Of a stretch of DNA of 64,000 bases, positions 25,882-35,170 are shown in pieces (position 1 is the stretch's first letter; each line of letters begins with the position of its first letter). The stretch is from Vineibacter terrae (lineage in GTDB: Bacteria; Pseudomonadota; Alphaproteobacteria; Reyranellales; Reyranellaceae), in contig NZ_VDUZ01000021.1 in NCBI RefSeq assembly GCF_008039615.1, positions 1 through 64,000 on the forward strand, read 5' to 3'. The position numbers and the translations under genes were made by a program. A model generated the notes under the pieces. The model ran no database searches. It had not been told where the DNA came from and was given only the letters and a program-made list of their open reading frames with translations.

Positions 25882-27456
25882 TCATTGCTTGAGCCCGATC
25901 TCCTGGAAGCCGCGCCAGTAGCCGGGATAGGGCCAGGGCTTGAAATCGACCTTGGCGTCGCGCCAGGCGAGCGTGATCATCGGGCGGTAGGTGGTCAGGC
26001 CGCCCAGCACCTTCTCATGCTTGTAGCGTGCGATCTTGCGGGCAAGCTCGTCGCGCTTCTGCGGATCCATGGTGAGCTTCAGCTGCTCGACCATGGCGTC
26101 GGCCTCGGCGTCCTGGGCAAAGGAATAGCTGCCCCAGCCCTTGCCGGGCACGAAGCTGTGCAGATGGCCGGCCCAGGCCGTGCCGGGATCGCCGGGCAGG
26201 TTCTGGCTCCACATCATGCTGATCACGCCGTCCATCTCCGGCGGCCCATTGCGGCCGCGCCGCATGAGGTTGATCCAGGCGCCATACTCCAGGCCCTGCA
26301 CCTTGCAGCGGATCCCCGCGGCCGTGAGGTACGCGAACATCGCCTCGCCCACTTCCTTCACATTGGGTTCGCGCGGCGTCGTGAGATTGTAGCAAGGTGT
26401 CTCGAATCCGTTGGGATGCCCGGCCTGGCGCAGCAGCTCGCGCGCCTTCTTAGGGTCGAAAGGATAGGGCTTGAGCTCGGGATCGTAACCGATGCCGCCC
26501 TTGCCGACCTCCACGTAGCGCTCGCCCTGGCCGAACAGCACGCTCTTGATGATCGCATTGACGTCGATGGCATGCGCCGCCGCCTGCCGCACCCGCACAT
26601 CGCGGAAGGGGGAGTTGGGCTGGTCCGTATTGAAGTCGAGAAAGAGGTTGTTGCCCGACACGACACTGACCGTCTTCACGCCGGGCATCTTCTTGAATTC
26701 CTCGACCATCGCCAGCGGCACCGCGTCGACCCAGTCGACGGCGCCGGTCTTGAACGCCGCGACGCGCGTGAGATCCTCGGGGATGATCTTGATGGTGAGG
26801 TTCTTGACTGTGGGCCGGTGTTCCTTGTTCCAGTAGTCGTCGAACGCCTCGAGCTTCAGCTCGTCCTTCACGACACGCGAGACGAACTTCCACGGCCCCG
26901 TGCCCACCGGCGCCTTGGCGAAGCCCTCCTCGCCGACGCGCTCGTAGTAGGCTTTGGGGACAGCCCACAACTGCAGCTGGCCCGAGATGTAGGAACCGTC
27001 GCCTTCCTTGAAATGCAGGCGGAAATGGTGGTCGTCGACGATCTCGAAGCGTTCGACCGAGGCCTGCAGGTGCGACCAGCGCGATATCTTGGGATCGCGC
27101 AGCTTGCTGAAGGTGAACTCGAAATCGGCGCTGGTCAGCGGATCGCCGTTGTGGAACTTCACGCCCTTGCGAATGTGGATGTCGATGATCGGCTTGCCGT
27201 TGTCCTCTATAACCTTCCACGATTCGGCGAGCCAATTGACGCTGCGCAGCGTCGGGTCGGGGCGCACCAGCTGCTCGAACATCTGGCCCATGAAGTAGTG
27301 GTCGACGCCGGCCGAATACTTCAGCGGGTCCATCACCGTCGGTTCAGCCGCAAACGCAACGGTCAGGCTGCCACGCGCTGGCGCGCTCTGCGCCAAGACG
27401 GGACCGGACAACAATGACAGCGACAGCGCCAAGCAGAGCGTCGACGTCCTGGGCAC
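25882..27456 (-). CDS. ABC transporter substrate-binding protein, SBP_bac_5 family
   Basis: About 524 residues. The GTG at 27456 is preferred: GGAGGA is five bases upstream, and the protein then begins with a compact Sec signal peptide (PRTSTLCLALSLSLLSGPVLAQ). An ATG 48 bases further upstream is open but has no clear ribosome-binding site. Family motifs: GSLTVAFAAEPTVMDP, IHIRKGVKFHNGDPLTSADFEFT, ARELLRQAGHPNG. It is the first gene of the importer/CoA-transferase/carboxylase operon and lies divergent from the FCD-type GntR gene. Ligand unknown; the enzymes downstream suggest a carboxylic acid or peptide-like compound. Confidence 0.92.
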   Translation of the reverse strand: MPRTSTLCLALSLSLLSGPVLAQSAPARGSLTVAFAAEPTVMDPLKYSAGVDHYFMGQMFEQLVRPDPTLRSVNWLAESWKVIEDNGKPIIDIHIRKGVKFHNGDPLTSADFEFTFSKLRDPKISRWSHLQASVERFEIVDDHHFRLHFKEGDGSYISGQLQLWAVPKAYYERVGEEGFAKAPVGTGPWKFVSRVVKDELKLEAFDDYWNKEHRPTVKNLTIKIIPEDLTRVAAFKTGAVDWVDAVPLAMVEEFKKMPGVKTVSVVSGNNLFLDFNTDQPNSPFRDVRVRQAAAHAIDVNAIIKSVLFGQGERYVEVGKGGIGYDPELKPYPFDPKKARELLRQAGHPNGFETPCYNLTTPREPNVKEVGEAMFAYLTAAGIRCKVQGLEYGAWINLMRRGRNGPPEMDGVISMMWSQNLPGDPGTAWAGHLHSFVPGKGWGSYSFAQDAEADAMVEQLKLTMDPQKRDELARKIARYKHEKVLGGLTTYRPMITLAWRDAKVDFKPWPYPGYWRGFQEIGLKQ

Positions 27457-27548
27457 AACGTTCCTCCATCTCACGCGGCGCTGCTGCCGTGAATTACCGT
27501 TCATTGACCCGAAAGCAGCACGAACCCGATATCAATGTCAAATGTCAC

Positions 27549-27558
27549 TTGTCGACAA
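27549..27558. promoter_or_regulatory. Probable GntR operator
   Basis: TTGTCGACAA, a perfect 10-bp palindrome in the 179-base divergent region between the importer operon and the GntR gene. The spacing and TTGT/ACAA ends resemble operators of FCD-type GntR regulators. It could control both directions. Confidence 0.5.
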
Positions 27559-27635
27559 TTCTACTTCCTGAAATGCATCGAGCTTGGTAGAGAGCGCGAA
27601 TCGCGGCGCTCGCCGCGGCATTGCAGAGCGCAGTG

Positions 27636-28403
<768 letters not shown>

Positions 28404-28481
28404 CCGGCCGGCGCGCATCGGGCCGAGGGGTTCGTGTTCCGGAGATCGCCCCGCGGCAGTGGGGCTACGGTATTCACACAT

Positions 28482-28571
28482 CTGTCATCTCGAGCGCCAG
28501 CGAGGATCTCCCGCAAGTGGCGCACCGTGCGTCCTTCGCAGGAGATCCCTCGCTGGCGCTCGGGATGACAG
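28482..28571. repeat. Family A inverted repeat, copy 2
   Basis: Left arm from 28482 (CTGTCATCTCGAGCGCCAGC) and right arm 28541-28571, near-perfect inverted repeats. They match the copy at 3395-3483 except for a few substitutions and one added base per arm. It lies between the convergent GntR and flavoprotein genes, consistent with a bidirectional transcript end. Confidence 0.85.
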
Positions 28572-28638
28572 TCCTATTTTCCGGGTGCAGCGGGGCGAGG
28601 AGGCAGCATGCGTGCGTCCCCGCAGCGCCGTTGCCGTG

Positions 28639-30054
28639 TCAACCGAACACCACGCGGGTGAGGGTCTGGAACCAGGCCTCGGCGTGGCGGGCCTCGTCCT
28701 GGCGCGATGCAGGCGGCACCTCGGCCGCGCTGGTGCGGCCGGTGACCTCGGTGAGCGCGCCGTTTGCCGGACGATAGATGCCGGCGACCGAAATGCCGTA
28801 GTCCGGTGCGACCAGGCTGTAGCTGGTGTTGGTCAGCCGGTGATCGACGGGCGCCAGGCCACGCACCAGGCTCGCGACGGCGCCGGCGCAGACATTGGCC
28901 TGGGCATGAGCCGCGAAGGCCGACTTGGGCATGGCGCCTGCAATCGCGGCATCGCCGATCACGTGGATGCCGGATTGCAGGGAAGATTCGAACGAGACTG
29001 GGTCGATCGGACACCAGCCGGTGCGATCGACAATCCCGGCGGCGTGCGCGATCGCACCGGCAAGCTGCGGCGGGATGACGTTGATGACACTGCCGCGGTG
29101 GCTGCCGCGCTCCGTCCGCAGGATGCTGCCGACGGCATCGACCTCGACGACCTTGCCACCGCCGGCCAAGGACACCCATTCCAGGTGGCGCGGATACAGC
29201 GCCTTCCAGGCGGCCTGGAACAGGTGCTGGTTGGAGAATGTGTCCTTGGCGTCCAGCACGACGAGCTTGGAGCGCGGCTTTCGCGTCTTGAGGAAATGCG
29301 CGATGAGGCTGGCGCGCTCGTAAGGTCCCGGGGGGCATCGGAACGGATCGGCCGGAACGGACATCACGACGATGCCGCCGTCTTCCATCGCTTCCAATTG
29401 GCTGCGCAGGGCCAGGATCTGCCGCCCGCCCTTCCAGGCATGCGGCATGACCTGTGCCGCCGCGCGGTCATAGCCGGGCAAGGCATCGAAGCGCAGATCG
29501 ATGCCGGGCGCCAGCACGAGCCGGGCATAGGCAAGCGTGCTGCCATCGTCCAGCGTCACACGCCGAGCCTGCGCGTCGATCGCGACGGCGCGGCGGCGCA
29601 CGACGGTGATGCCGTCCCGCGCCAAGGCCTCGTAGCCGAATTGCTGCAGCTCCAGATCGCGCAGGCCGGCGACCACGGCATTGGCGAACGGAAAGGCGGT
29701 GAAGCGCGACTGCGGCTCGACCAGCGTGATCGCCAGCCGCCCCCCGTGGCGCTGCAGCTCGCGCGCGCAGCTGGCGCCGGCAAAGCCACCGCCAACCACC
29801 ACGATCGGAATCGGCCGCAGCGCCAGCACCTGCGGCGCGCCTATCAGGGGCGCGCTGCCGGTAGCAAACGCCTTCAGCAGAAGACCGTGATCGAGGGCGG
29901 CGTGGCGCCGCGCCTCGACAGTCGACGCACCGCCGAGCGACGGCACGGGCGGCGCCATCCGTGAATCCCCCGGAAGATCGCGCCTGCCGGTGGTCGCGAA
30001 GAGCGCGTTGGTCAGCCGGACCATGCCGAACCTCGTCGATCGGGTGGACACCAA
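28639..30054 (-). CDS. Flavocytochrome c sulfide dehydrogenase-like flavoprotein
   Basis: About 471 residues. An FAD-binding Rossmann motif IVVVGGGFAGASCARELQRHG begins near residue 83. Conserved FCSD-type segments include FSNQHLFQAAWKALYPRHLEW, IHVIGDAAIAGAMPKSAFAAHAQ and the C-terminal NTSYSLVAPDYGISVAGIYRP. Family members oxidise sulfide with a c-type cytochrome partner (FccA); no such gene is adjacent. The first 80 residues are unclear: LLLKAFATGSAPLIGAPQVLA looks like the hydrophobic part of an export signal, but no twin-Arg consensus precedes it, so start and location are uncertain. A composite regulatory site lies about 90 bases upstream. Confidence 0.82.
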   Translation of the reverse strand: MVSTRSTRFGMVRLTNALFATTGRRDLPGDSRMAPPVPSLGGASTVEARRHAALDHGLLLKAFATGSAPLIGAPQVLALRPIPIVVVGGGFAGASCARELQRHGGRLAITLVEPQSRFTAFPFANAVVAGLRDLELQQFGYEALARDGITVVRRRAVAIDAQARRVTLDDGSTLAYARLVLAPGIDLRFDALPGYDRAAAQVMPHAWKGGRQILALRSQLEAMEDGGIVVMSVPADPFRCPPGPYERASLIAHFLKTRKPRSKLVVLDAKDTFSNQHLFQAAWKALYPRHLEWVSLAGGGKVVEVDAVGSILRTERGSHRGSVINVIPPQLAGAIAHAAGIVDRTGWCPIDPVSFESSLQSGIHVIGDAAIAGAMPKSAFAAHAQANVCAGAVASLVRGLAPVDHRLTNTSYSLVAPDYGISVAGIYRPANGALTEVTGRTSAAEVPPASRQDEARHAEAWFQTLTRVVFG

Positions 30055-30111
30055 ATATCAGCGGGACGCTAGGCGGGAGCTGTCGCAGAAGGTTGTCCCC
30101 CGGCGCCCGCG

Positions 30112-30158
30112 ATTGTCGCGAACTGTCTCCGGCCGGTGTGCTGACACACTTTGATACA
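30112..30158. promoter_or_regulatory. Composite regulatory site, copy 1
   Basis: ATTGTCGC (30112-30119), 23 bases, then GACACACTTTGATACA (30143-30158). The same two boxes with exactly the same spacing occur at 31027-31073. This copy lies upstream of the flavoprotein gene (minus strand). Confidence 0.6.
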
Positions 30159-30187
30159 AATGCCGGGCATGTCCCGCGACATCGGCA

Positions 30188-30937
30188 TCACGCCGCGTCC
30201 GTCCGGCACAGCGCGAGCCGGGTCTGCGCGTCGCGGCTGTGGCGCATGACCCAGACGTCGACCGGGCGGCGCCGGCCACGCACGGTCAGGCTCAGCGGGC
30301 TTCGCCGGCACACGTCCAGGCCGATATTGAAAGGCGCATTGCGGCAGGCCGCCCGCATCAGATCGTCCGAGACGATGAGCGCGGCGCCGTGCTGGCGGGT
30401 CGCGCGCTCGAGCCGGCTGGCGACGTTGACGGCATCGCCCAGCACCAGCAGCTTGGCGCGCTGCGCATCGCCGCTGTTGCCGATCATCGCCTGGCCCGTG
30501 TGCAGGCCGATGCCGATGCGGATCGAGCGCGCCGGGTCGGTGGTGCTCCGGTCGCTCCAACGCGCGACCGCATCCAGCATGGCGACGGCGCAGCGCAGGG
30601 CGCGGGCTGCGTCGTCGGATGCGTCGCGCATGCCACCCCAGACGGCCATGACACCGTCACCGATATAGTCGTCGATCCCGGCGCCGTGGGCGGCGATGAT
30701 CCGCGCCATGCGGCGATGGAAATCGCCCAGCAAGGAGATCGCATCGGCCGGCGCCAGCTCCTCGCACAGCCGGGTGAAGCCCACGATATCGGCGAACAGC
30801 ACCGTCACGGTAGCCTGGCGTGGCACGTCGAACGCGGCCGGATCAATCGCCAGCAGCGGTGGCACAAAGCGCGACAGATTGTCTTCCGCGCCGTTCTGGC
30901 TCGACCATGTCGCACGGCGTAGTGCTGAGCTCAGCAT
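30188..30937 (-). CDS. Class III adenylate/guanylate cyclase
   Basis: 249 residues, a nearly bare catalytic domain. The metal-binding Asp50 (VTVLFADIVGFTRLCEEL) and Asp94 (IDDYIGDGVMAVWG) are present, as are GIGLHTGQAMIGN and LGDAVNVASRLERAT. No membrane segment or sensor domain is visible; only about 40 residues precede the cyclase domain. It should make cAMP or cGMP in the cytoplasm. It is divergent from the two-component system, and the shared region carries the composite site. Confidence 0.88.
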   Translation of the reverse strand: MLSSALRRATWSSQNGAEDNLSRFVPPLLAIDPAAFDVPRQATVTVLFADIVGFTRLCEELAPADAISLLGDFHRRMARIIAAHGAGIDDYIGDGVMAVWGGMRDASDDAARALRCAVAMLDAVARWSDRSTTDPARSIRIGIGLHTGQAMIGNSGDAQRAKLLVLGDAVNVASRLERATRQHGAALIVSDDLMRAACRNAPFNIGLDVCRRSPLSLTVRGRRRPVDVWVMRHSRDAQTRLALCRTDAA

Positions 30938-31026
30938 TTGGGCACCTGCGGTTGGAGGGGAATGACCCTGGGACGCCGCGATAGTGCCGCCAAGCTATGG
31001 CAGGACTTTGCCATCGGTCCTGTTGA

Positions 31027-31073
31027 ATTGTCGCAGCGTGCCGCAGAAGGCCGTGACGACAAACTTTGATACA
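31027..31073. promoter_or_regulatory. Composite regulatory site, copy 2
   Basis: ATTGTCGC (31027-31034), 23 bases, then GACAAACTTTGATACA (31058-31073), 15 of 16 bases the same as the second box of copy 1. It lies in the 194-base region between the divergent cyclase and response-regulator genes, so it may serve both. The neighbouring OmpR-type regulator is the obvious candidate binder (inference). Confidence 0.6.
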
Positions 31074-31131
31074 GTTTTGTCGGCGCCCCGCCTGTCCCGC
31101 CGTGATAGCTTCAGGGTGCGAGAGAATACCG

Positions 31132-31851
31132 ATGGAACCCACACCGCATGTCGCCGTGGTCGACGACCACCGGGATATCCGCGAGCTCGTCGGCCGCTAC
31201 CTGACCCAGAACGGCTACCGCGTCAGCGTGGCTGAAAGCGCGGCGGCGTTCCGGCGCATGCACGAGCGCAGCGCGCTCGATCTGGTCGTGCTCGACATCA
31301 TGATGCCGGGCGAGGACGGCCTGCAGCTCTGCCGCCATCTGCGCGCGACCACGGACCTGCCTATCATCCTGCTGACCGCGGTCACCGAGGATACGGACCG
31401 CATCATCGGCCTCGAGATGGGCGCCGACGACTACCTCACCAAGCCGTTCAATCCGCGCGAGCTGCTGGCGCGCATCCGTGCCGTGCTGCGGCGTGCCAAC
31501 AGCCTGCCGCCGCGCCAGCGGCGCCGGCCGGCCGATGTCGTGCGCTTCGATCGCTGGACCTTCGAGCTGGGCCGGCGCGAGCTGGTCGACAGCGACGGTG
31601 TCGCGGTACCGCTGAGCACGGCGGAGTTCCGCCTGCTGCATGTCTTCCTCGATCATCGCGGCCTGGTGCTGTCACGCGAGCAACTGCTCGACCTCACGGT
31701 CGGCAAGGCCGCGGACGTCTTCGACCGCAGCATCGACAACCAGGTGAGCCGCCTGCGCAAGAAGATCGAGACCGATCCGAAGAACCCGATCCTGATCAAG
31801 ACCCATTGGGGCGGCGGCTACAGCTTCGAGGGCGAGATATGCGCGCCCTGA
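31132..31851 (+). CDS. OmpR-family response regulator
   Basis: 239 residues. Receiver domain 1-120: acidic pair DD11-12, phospho-acceptor Asp55 (LVVLDIMMPGEDG), Lys in YLTKPFNPRELL. The winged-helix DNA-binding domain is about 140-235 (LSTAEFRLLHVFLDHRGLVLSREQLL, SIDNQVSRLRKKIE, THWGGGYSFEG). The start is the Met directly before the receiver fold. The gene overlaps the histidine kinase by 13 bases. It probably controls its own promoter region and perhaps the cyclase and flavoprotein genes through the composite site. Confidence 0.93.
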   Translation: MEPTPHVAVVDDHRDIRELVGRYLTQNGYRVSVAESAAAFRRMHERSALDLVVLDIMMPGEDGLQLCRHLRATTDLPIILLTAVTEDTDRIIGLEMGADDYLTKPFNPRELLARIRAVLRRANSLPPRQRRRPADVVRFDRWTFELGRRELVDSDGVAVPLSTAEFRLLHVFLDHRGLVLSREQLLDLTVGKAADVFDRSIDNQVSRLRKKIETDPKNPILIKTHWGGGYSFEGEICAP

Positions 31852-33266
31852 TCCGGCACCTGCTGCCGCGTAGCCTCACCGGCCAGATGGTGGGGCTGCT
31901 GCTGCTGGCGCTGGCGCTGTCGCAGGCCATCGCGTTCGTCGTCGTCAGCGACGAGCGCATCGTCATGCTGAAGGGCGCCGCCAAGGAAGAGTTCCTGATG
32001 CGCAGCGCCTCGACGGCGCGCCTGCTGGAAGCCACGCCGCCGGCGCTGCACGCCGAGATCCTGCGCGCCGTCGGCGCCAGCTACACGCGCTATTGGGTGG
32101 CCACCGAGAACACCACCGACGCCGGCAAATGGACACGCGAGGCCTGGAACCAGCTCGCCGAAGGGATGATGACCAGGACCCGGCACGGCCATCCCATACC
32201 CGACCCGCTGGCGGATGGCTGGGCATCCTGGATCGCCACCGCAGCGGCGGCGACGAACGCCGCCGCCTGGCGCGATCTTCCGCCGCGTGCAGGGCTCTTC
32301 ACCGGGCCGGCGCGGTTCCTCTACCTGGAAGAAGCCAACGCGATGGGGCTTACGGTCCAGCTCGGCGACGGACGATGGCTGAACGCCTTCTTCGCCAAGC
32401 GGATGCCGTCGATGTGGTCGTCGCAATCCTACCTGTCGCTGGGTCTGACGGCGCTGGCGCTGTCGATCATTGCCGTCTTCATCGCGCGGCGCATCGCCCA
32501 GCCGCTGCAGCAGCTCGGGAATGCGGCCGAGAAGCTCGGCCGCGGCGAGGACGTCGCGCCGCTGCCGGAACGCGGGCCGCTCGATGTGCGCCGCACCGCC
32601 GAGGCGTTCAACCGCATGCAGACCCGGCTGCGGCGCTTCGTGGAGGATCGCACGCGCATGCTGGCCGCCATCGGGCACGATCTGCGCACGCCGCTGACGT
32701 CGCTGCGCCTGCGGGCCGAATTCGTGAGCGACGAGGAGACGCGGGAAAAGCTGCTGAGCACGGTCGAGGAGATGCAGGCCATGACCGAGGCCACGCTGGT
32801 GTTCGCGCGCGAGGACGCAACCGGTGAAGCGACCCGGACGGTCAACTTCCCTGCCCTGCTGGAAAGCACCTGTGCCGACCTCGCCGACCTCGGCTGGAAC
32901 GTGAGCTTCGCCGAGGCCGAGCCGATGACCTATCGCTGCCGGCCCGACGCGCTGCGGCGCGCGCTGCGCAACCTCGTCGAGAACGCCGTGCGCTACGGCG
33001 GCCAGGCACGCGTCGCGCTGAGCCAGGCCACGGACGGCATCGAGATCACCGTCGACGATGCCGGACCGGGAATCCCCGACTGTGACCTCGACCGCGTGTT
33101 CCAGCCCTTCGTGCGGCTGGAGCATTCGCGCAACCGCGAGACCGGCGGCGTCGGGCTGGGCCTGTCGATCGCCCGCAGCATCGCCCGCGCCCATGGCGGC
33201 GATGTCGTGCTGGCCAATCGCTCCGGCGGATTGCGCGCCCTCATCCGCCTGCCGCGCAGCGCCTGA
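31839..33266 (+). CDS. Sensor histidine kinase (EnvZ-like)
   Basis: 475 residues. Membrane helix about 15-36, a periplasmic sensor region about 37-195, second helix about 197-216, then HAMP (ARRIAQPLQQLGNAAEKLGRG). The phospho-acceptor is His280 (AAIGHDLRTPLTSLRLR). The ATPase domain has the N box NLVENAVRYGG, G1 DDAGPGIPD and G2 GGVGLGLSIA. The start overlaps the regulator's end, so the pair is translationally coupled. The periplasmic domain gives no clue to the signal. Confidence 0.92.
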   Translation: MRALIRHLLPRSLTGQMVGLLLLALALSQAIAFVVVSDERIVMLKGAAKEEFLMRSASTARLLEATPPALHAEILRAVGASYTRYWVATENTTDAGKWTREAWNQLAEGMMTRTRHGHPIPDPLADGWASWIATAAAATNAAAWRDLPPRAGLFTGPARFLYLEEANAMGLTVQLGDGRWLNAFFAKRMPSMWSSQSYLSLGLTALALSIIAVFIARRIAQPLQQLGNAAEKLGRGEDVAPLPERGPLDVRRTAEAFNRMQTRLRRFVEDRTRMLAAIGHDLRTPLTSLRLRAEFVSDEETREKLLSTVEEMQAMTEATLVFAREDATGEATRTVNFPALLESTCADLADLGWNVSFAEAEPMTYRCRPDALRRALRNLVENAVRYGGQARVALSQATDGIEITVDDAGPGIPDCDLDRVFQPFVRLEHSRNRETGGVGLGLSIARSIARAHGGDVVLANRSGGLRALIRLPRSA

Positions 33267-33379
33267 AGCCGCCAGCCACCTTCGCGAGCGCAGCGGGTTG
33301 GCACGCATATTGCGGCATCCCTATTGACTAAGCCGGCCGGAGGATATCGAGTCCACAGACCTGTTGGGGGAGGCCAGCC

Positions 33380-34429
33380 ATGCTGCGATGGTTCACATCT
33401 GGCATTGCGCTCGCGACGGTGATGACCGTCGGCGCCAATGCGCAGGACCTGCCGAAGACCCAGTTCAAGGTTGTCGGCCTCAACGGCCCGACCGTCGCCT
33501 CGATCGTCGACGAGGTGCCGTTCTGGCGCGAGACGGTGCCCAAGGCATCGAACGGCGCCATCACCGCCGACATCACGCCGCTCGACCAGGCCGGCATCGA
33601 CGACAAGACCATGCTGCGGCTGCTCAAGCTGGGCGTCATGGACTTTGCCGGCATGGACATCTCCAAGATGGCGGGCGACGACCCGCGCTTCGAGGGCTGC
33701 GATCTCGCCGGCCTGACCCTGGATGCCGACAAGGCACGTGCCGCCTGCAATGCCTGGCGCGAGGTCATCGACCGGCAGATGCAGAAGAACTGGAACGCCA
33801 AGCTGCTGGCGTTCGGCGGCAACCCGCCCCAGGTGTTCTGGTGCCGCAACGTGCTGAGCGGGCTGGACGACCTGAAGGGCAAGAAGATCCGCGTGTTCAA
33901 CAACACCATGCGCGACTTCCTGGGCGGCGTCGGCGCCACCGCGGTCAGCATGGCGTTCGCCGAGGTGGTGCCGGCGCTCAACAACGGCGTCGTCGATTGC
34001 GGCGTCACCGGCAGCCTGTCGGGCAATACGGCCGGCTGGCCCGAGGTCACCAAGTCGCTCTACCCGATGTCGCTAGGCTGGAGCATCAACGTGCTCGCGG
34101 TGAACCTCGGCACCTGGAAGCGGATCGATCCCAAGGTGCAGGCCTTCCTGCAGGAGCAGGTCAAGGCCTACGAAGACAAGATGTGGGCGACACTGAAGAA
34201 GGCTGCCGAGGAAGCCGACAACTGCAACACCAACAAGCAGCCCTGCACCATGGGCAAGCTGGCCAGCATCACGATCGTGCCGGTGAAGCCGTCGGAGGCC
34301 GAGACCCACAAGAAGCTGGTCGAGGGCGCGGTGCTCGCCAACTGGGCCAAGCGCTGCGGCAAGGAATGCGTGGCGGAGTGGAACGACACCGTCGGCAAGC
34401 TGCTCGGCCTGAAGGCGCCGATGCCGTGA
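33380..34429 (+). CDS. dctP: TRAP transporter solute-binding protein (DctP family)
   Basis: 349 residues with a Sec signal peptide (about 1-21, ending ANAQ). DctP landmarks: QAGIDDKTMLRLLKLGVMDFAGMD, LKGKKIRVFNNTMRDFLGGVGA (the Arg that pairs with the ligand carboxylate lies here) and NNGVVDCGVTGSLSGN. Two Cys pairs occur, one near the C-terminus (CGKEC). GGGGGAGG precedes the ATG. It starts the TRAP operon. The ligand is probably an organic acid; it belongs to the divergent branch that retains the binding Arg. Confidence 0.9.
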   Translation: MLRWFTSGIALATVMTVGANAQDLPKTQFKVVGLNGPTVASIVDEVPFWRETVPKASNGAITADITPLDQAGIDDKTMLRLLKLGVMDFAGMDISKMAGDDPRFEGCDLAGLTLDADKARAACNAWREVIDRQMQKNWNAKLLAFGGNPPQVFWCRNVLSGLDDLKGKKIRVFNNTMRDFLGGVGATAVSMAFAEVVPALNNGVVDCGVTGSLSGNTAGWPEVTKSLYPMSLGWSINVLAVNLGTWKRIDPKVQAFLQEQVKAYEDKMWATLKKAAEEADNCNTNKQPCTMGKLASITIVPVKPSEAETHKKLVEGAVLANWAKRCGKECVAEWNDTVGKLLGLKAPMP

Positions 34430-34463
34430 TGTGCACCGTCTGCCTTTCTGAACACAAAGGACC

Positions 34464-34578
34464 GCCGGGAGCGCGCCACTCCAGTGGCGCACCGGCGCGT
34501 AGCGCCGGATGATGATGGACGCCAAAACAAGAGCCGGCCCTTCGGGCCGGTACGCCACTGGAGTGGCGCGCTCCCGGC
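34464..34578. repeat. Family C inverted repeat, full copy (25-bp perfect arms)
   Basis: Arms 34464-34488 (starts GCCGGGAGCGCGCCACTCCA) and 34554-34578 are perfect inverted repeats. Two smaller hairpins lie within the loop (ACCGGCGCGTAGCGCCGG and GCCGGCCCTTCGGGCCGG). It separates dctP from dctQ and ends 7 bases before the dctQ start, a position suited to making far more binding protein than membrane protein. Confidence 0.85.
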
Positions 34579-34585
34579 AAGAGAC

Positions 34586-35170
34586 ATGACCTGGCTCCGC
34601 CGCTTCACCCAGATCGGGCTGTGGTTCGGCGGCGCGCTGGTGCTGCTGGCGGCGGTCCTGATCGGTATCGACGTCATCCTGCGCAAATTCTTCGCGGCTT
34701 CGATCGGCGGTGCCGACGAGCTGGCCGGCTATGCCCTGGCCATCGGCACAGCCTGGTCCCTGGGCGCCGCCCTGGTCGACCGGGCCCATATCCGCATCGA
34801 CTCGCTTTATGTGCGTTTCCCGATGCGGTTGCGCCTGGTGCTGGACGTCGTGGGCGTGCTGGCGTTGTTGGGCTTCTTCGGCCTGGTCGCCTGGCATGGA
34901 TGGGGTGTGGTCGAACAATCCTGGGTCTCCGGCTCGCGCAGCCAGTCGGCGCTCGAGACGCCGACGGTGATCCCGCAGTTGATCTGGATCCTGGGCCTGA
35001 TCAGCTTCGTCATCGTGGGAATCGTCCTGCTGGGGCATGCCCTGGCGCTGGCTGCCCGCAGTGAGCTCAACGGCATGGCGCGGCTGATCAGCACGCGCTC
35101 GGCGGAAGAGGAGGTCGAGGACGAGATCCGCGATCTCAAGCAGCGCCAGTCGAGCGAGCGCAGCACATGA
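34586..35170 (+). CDS. dctQ: TRAP transporter small permease (DctQ family)
   Basis: 194 residues with four membrane helices: GLWFGGALVLLAAVLIGIDV, ADELAGYALAIGTAWSLGAA, LVLDVVGVLALLGFFGLVAW and IPQLIWILGLISFVIVGIVLL. The conserved DVILRKFF and RAHIRID segments of DctQ are present. A charged C-terminal tail (about 30 residues, rich in Glu and Arg) is longer than usual. Its stop overlaps the dctM start by four bases. Confidence 0.9.
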   Translation: MTWLRRFTQIGLWFGGALVLLAAVLIGIDVILRKFFAASIGGADELAGYALAIGTAWSLGAALVDRAHIRIDSLYVRFPMRLRLVLDVVGVLALLGFFGLVAWHGWGVVEQSWVSGSRSQSALETPTVIPQLIWILGLISFVIVGIVLLGHALALAARSELNGMARLISTRSAEEEVEDEIRDLKQRQSSERST

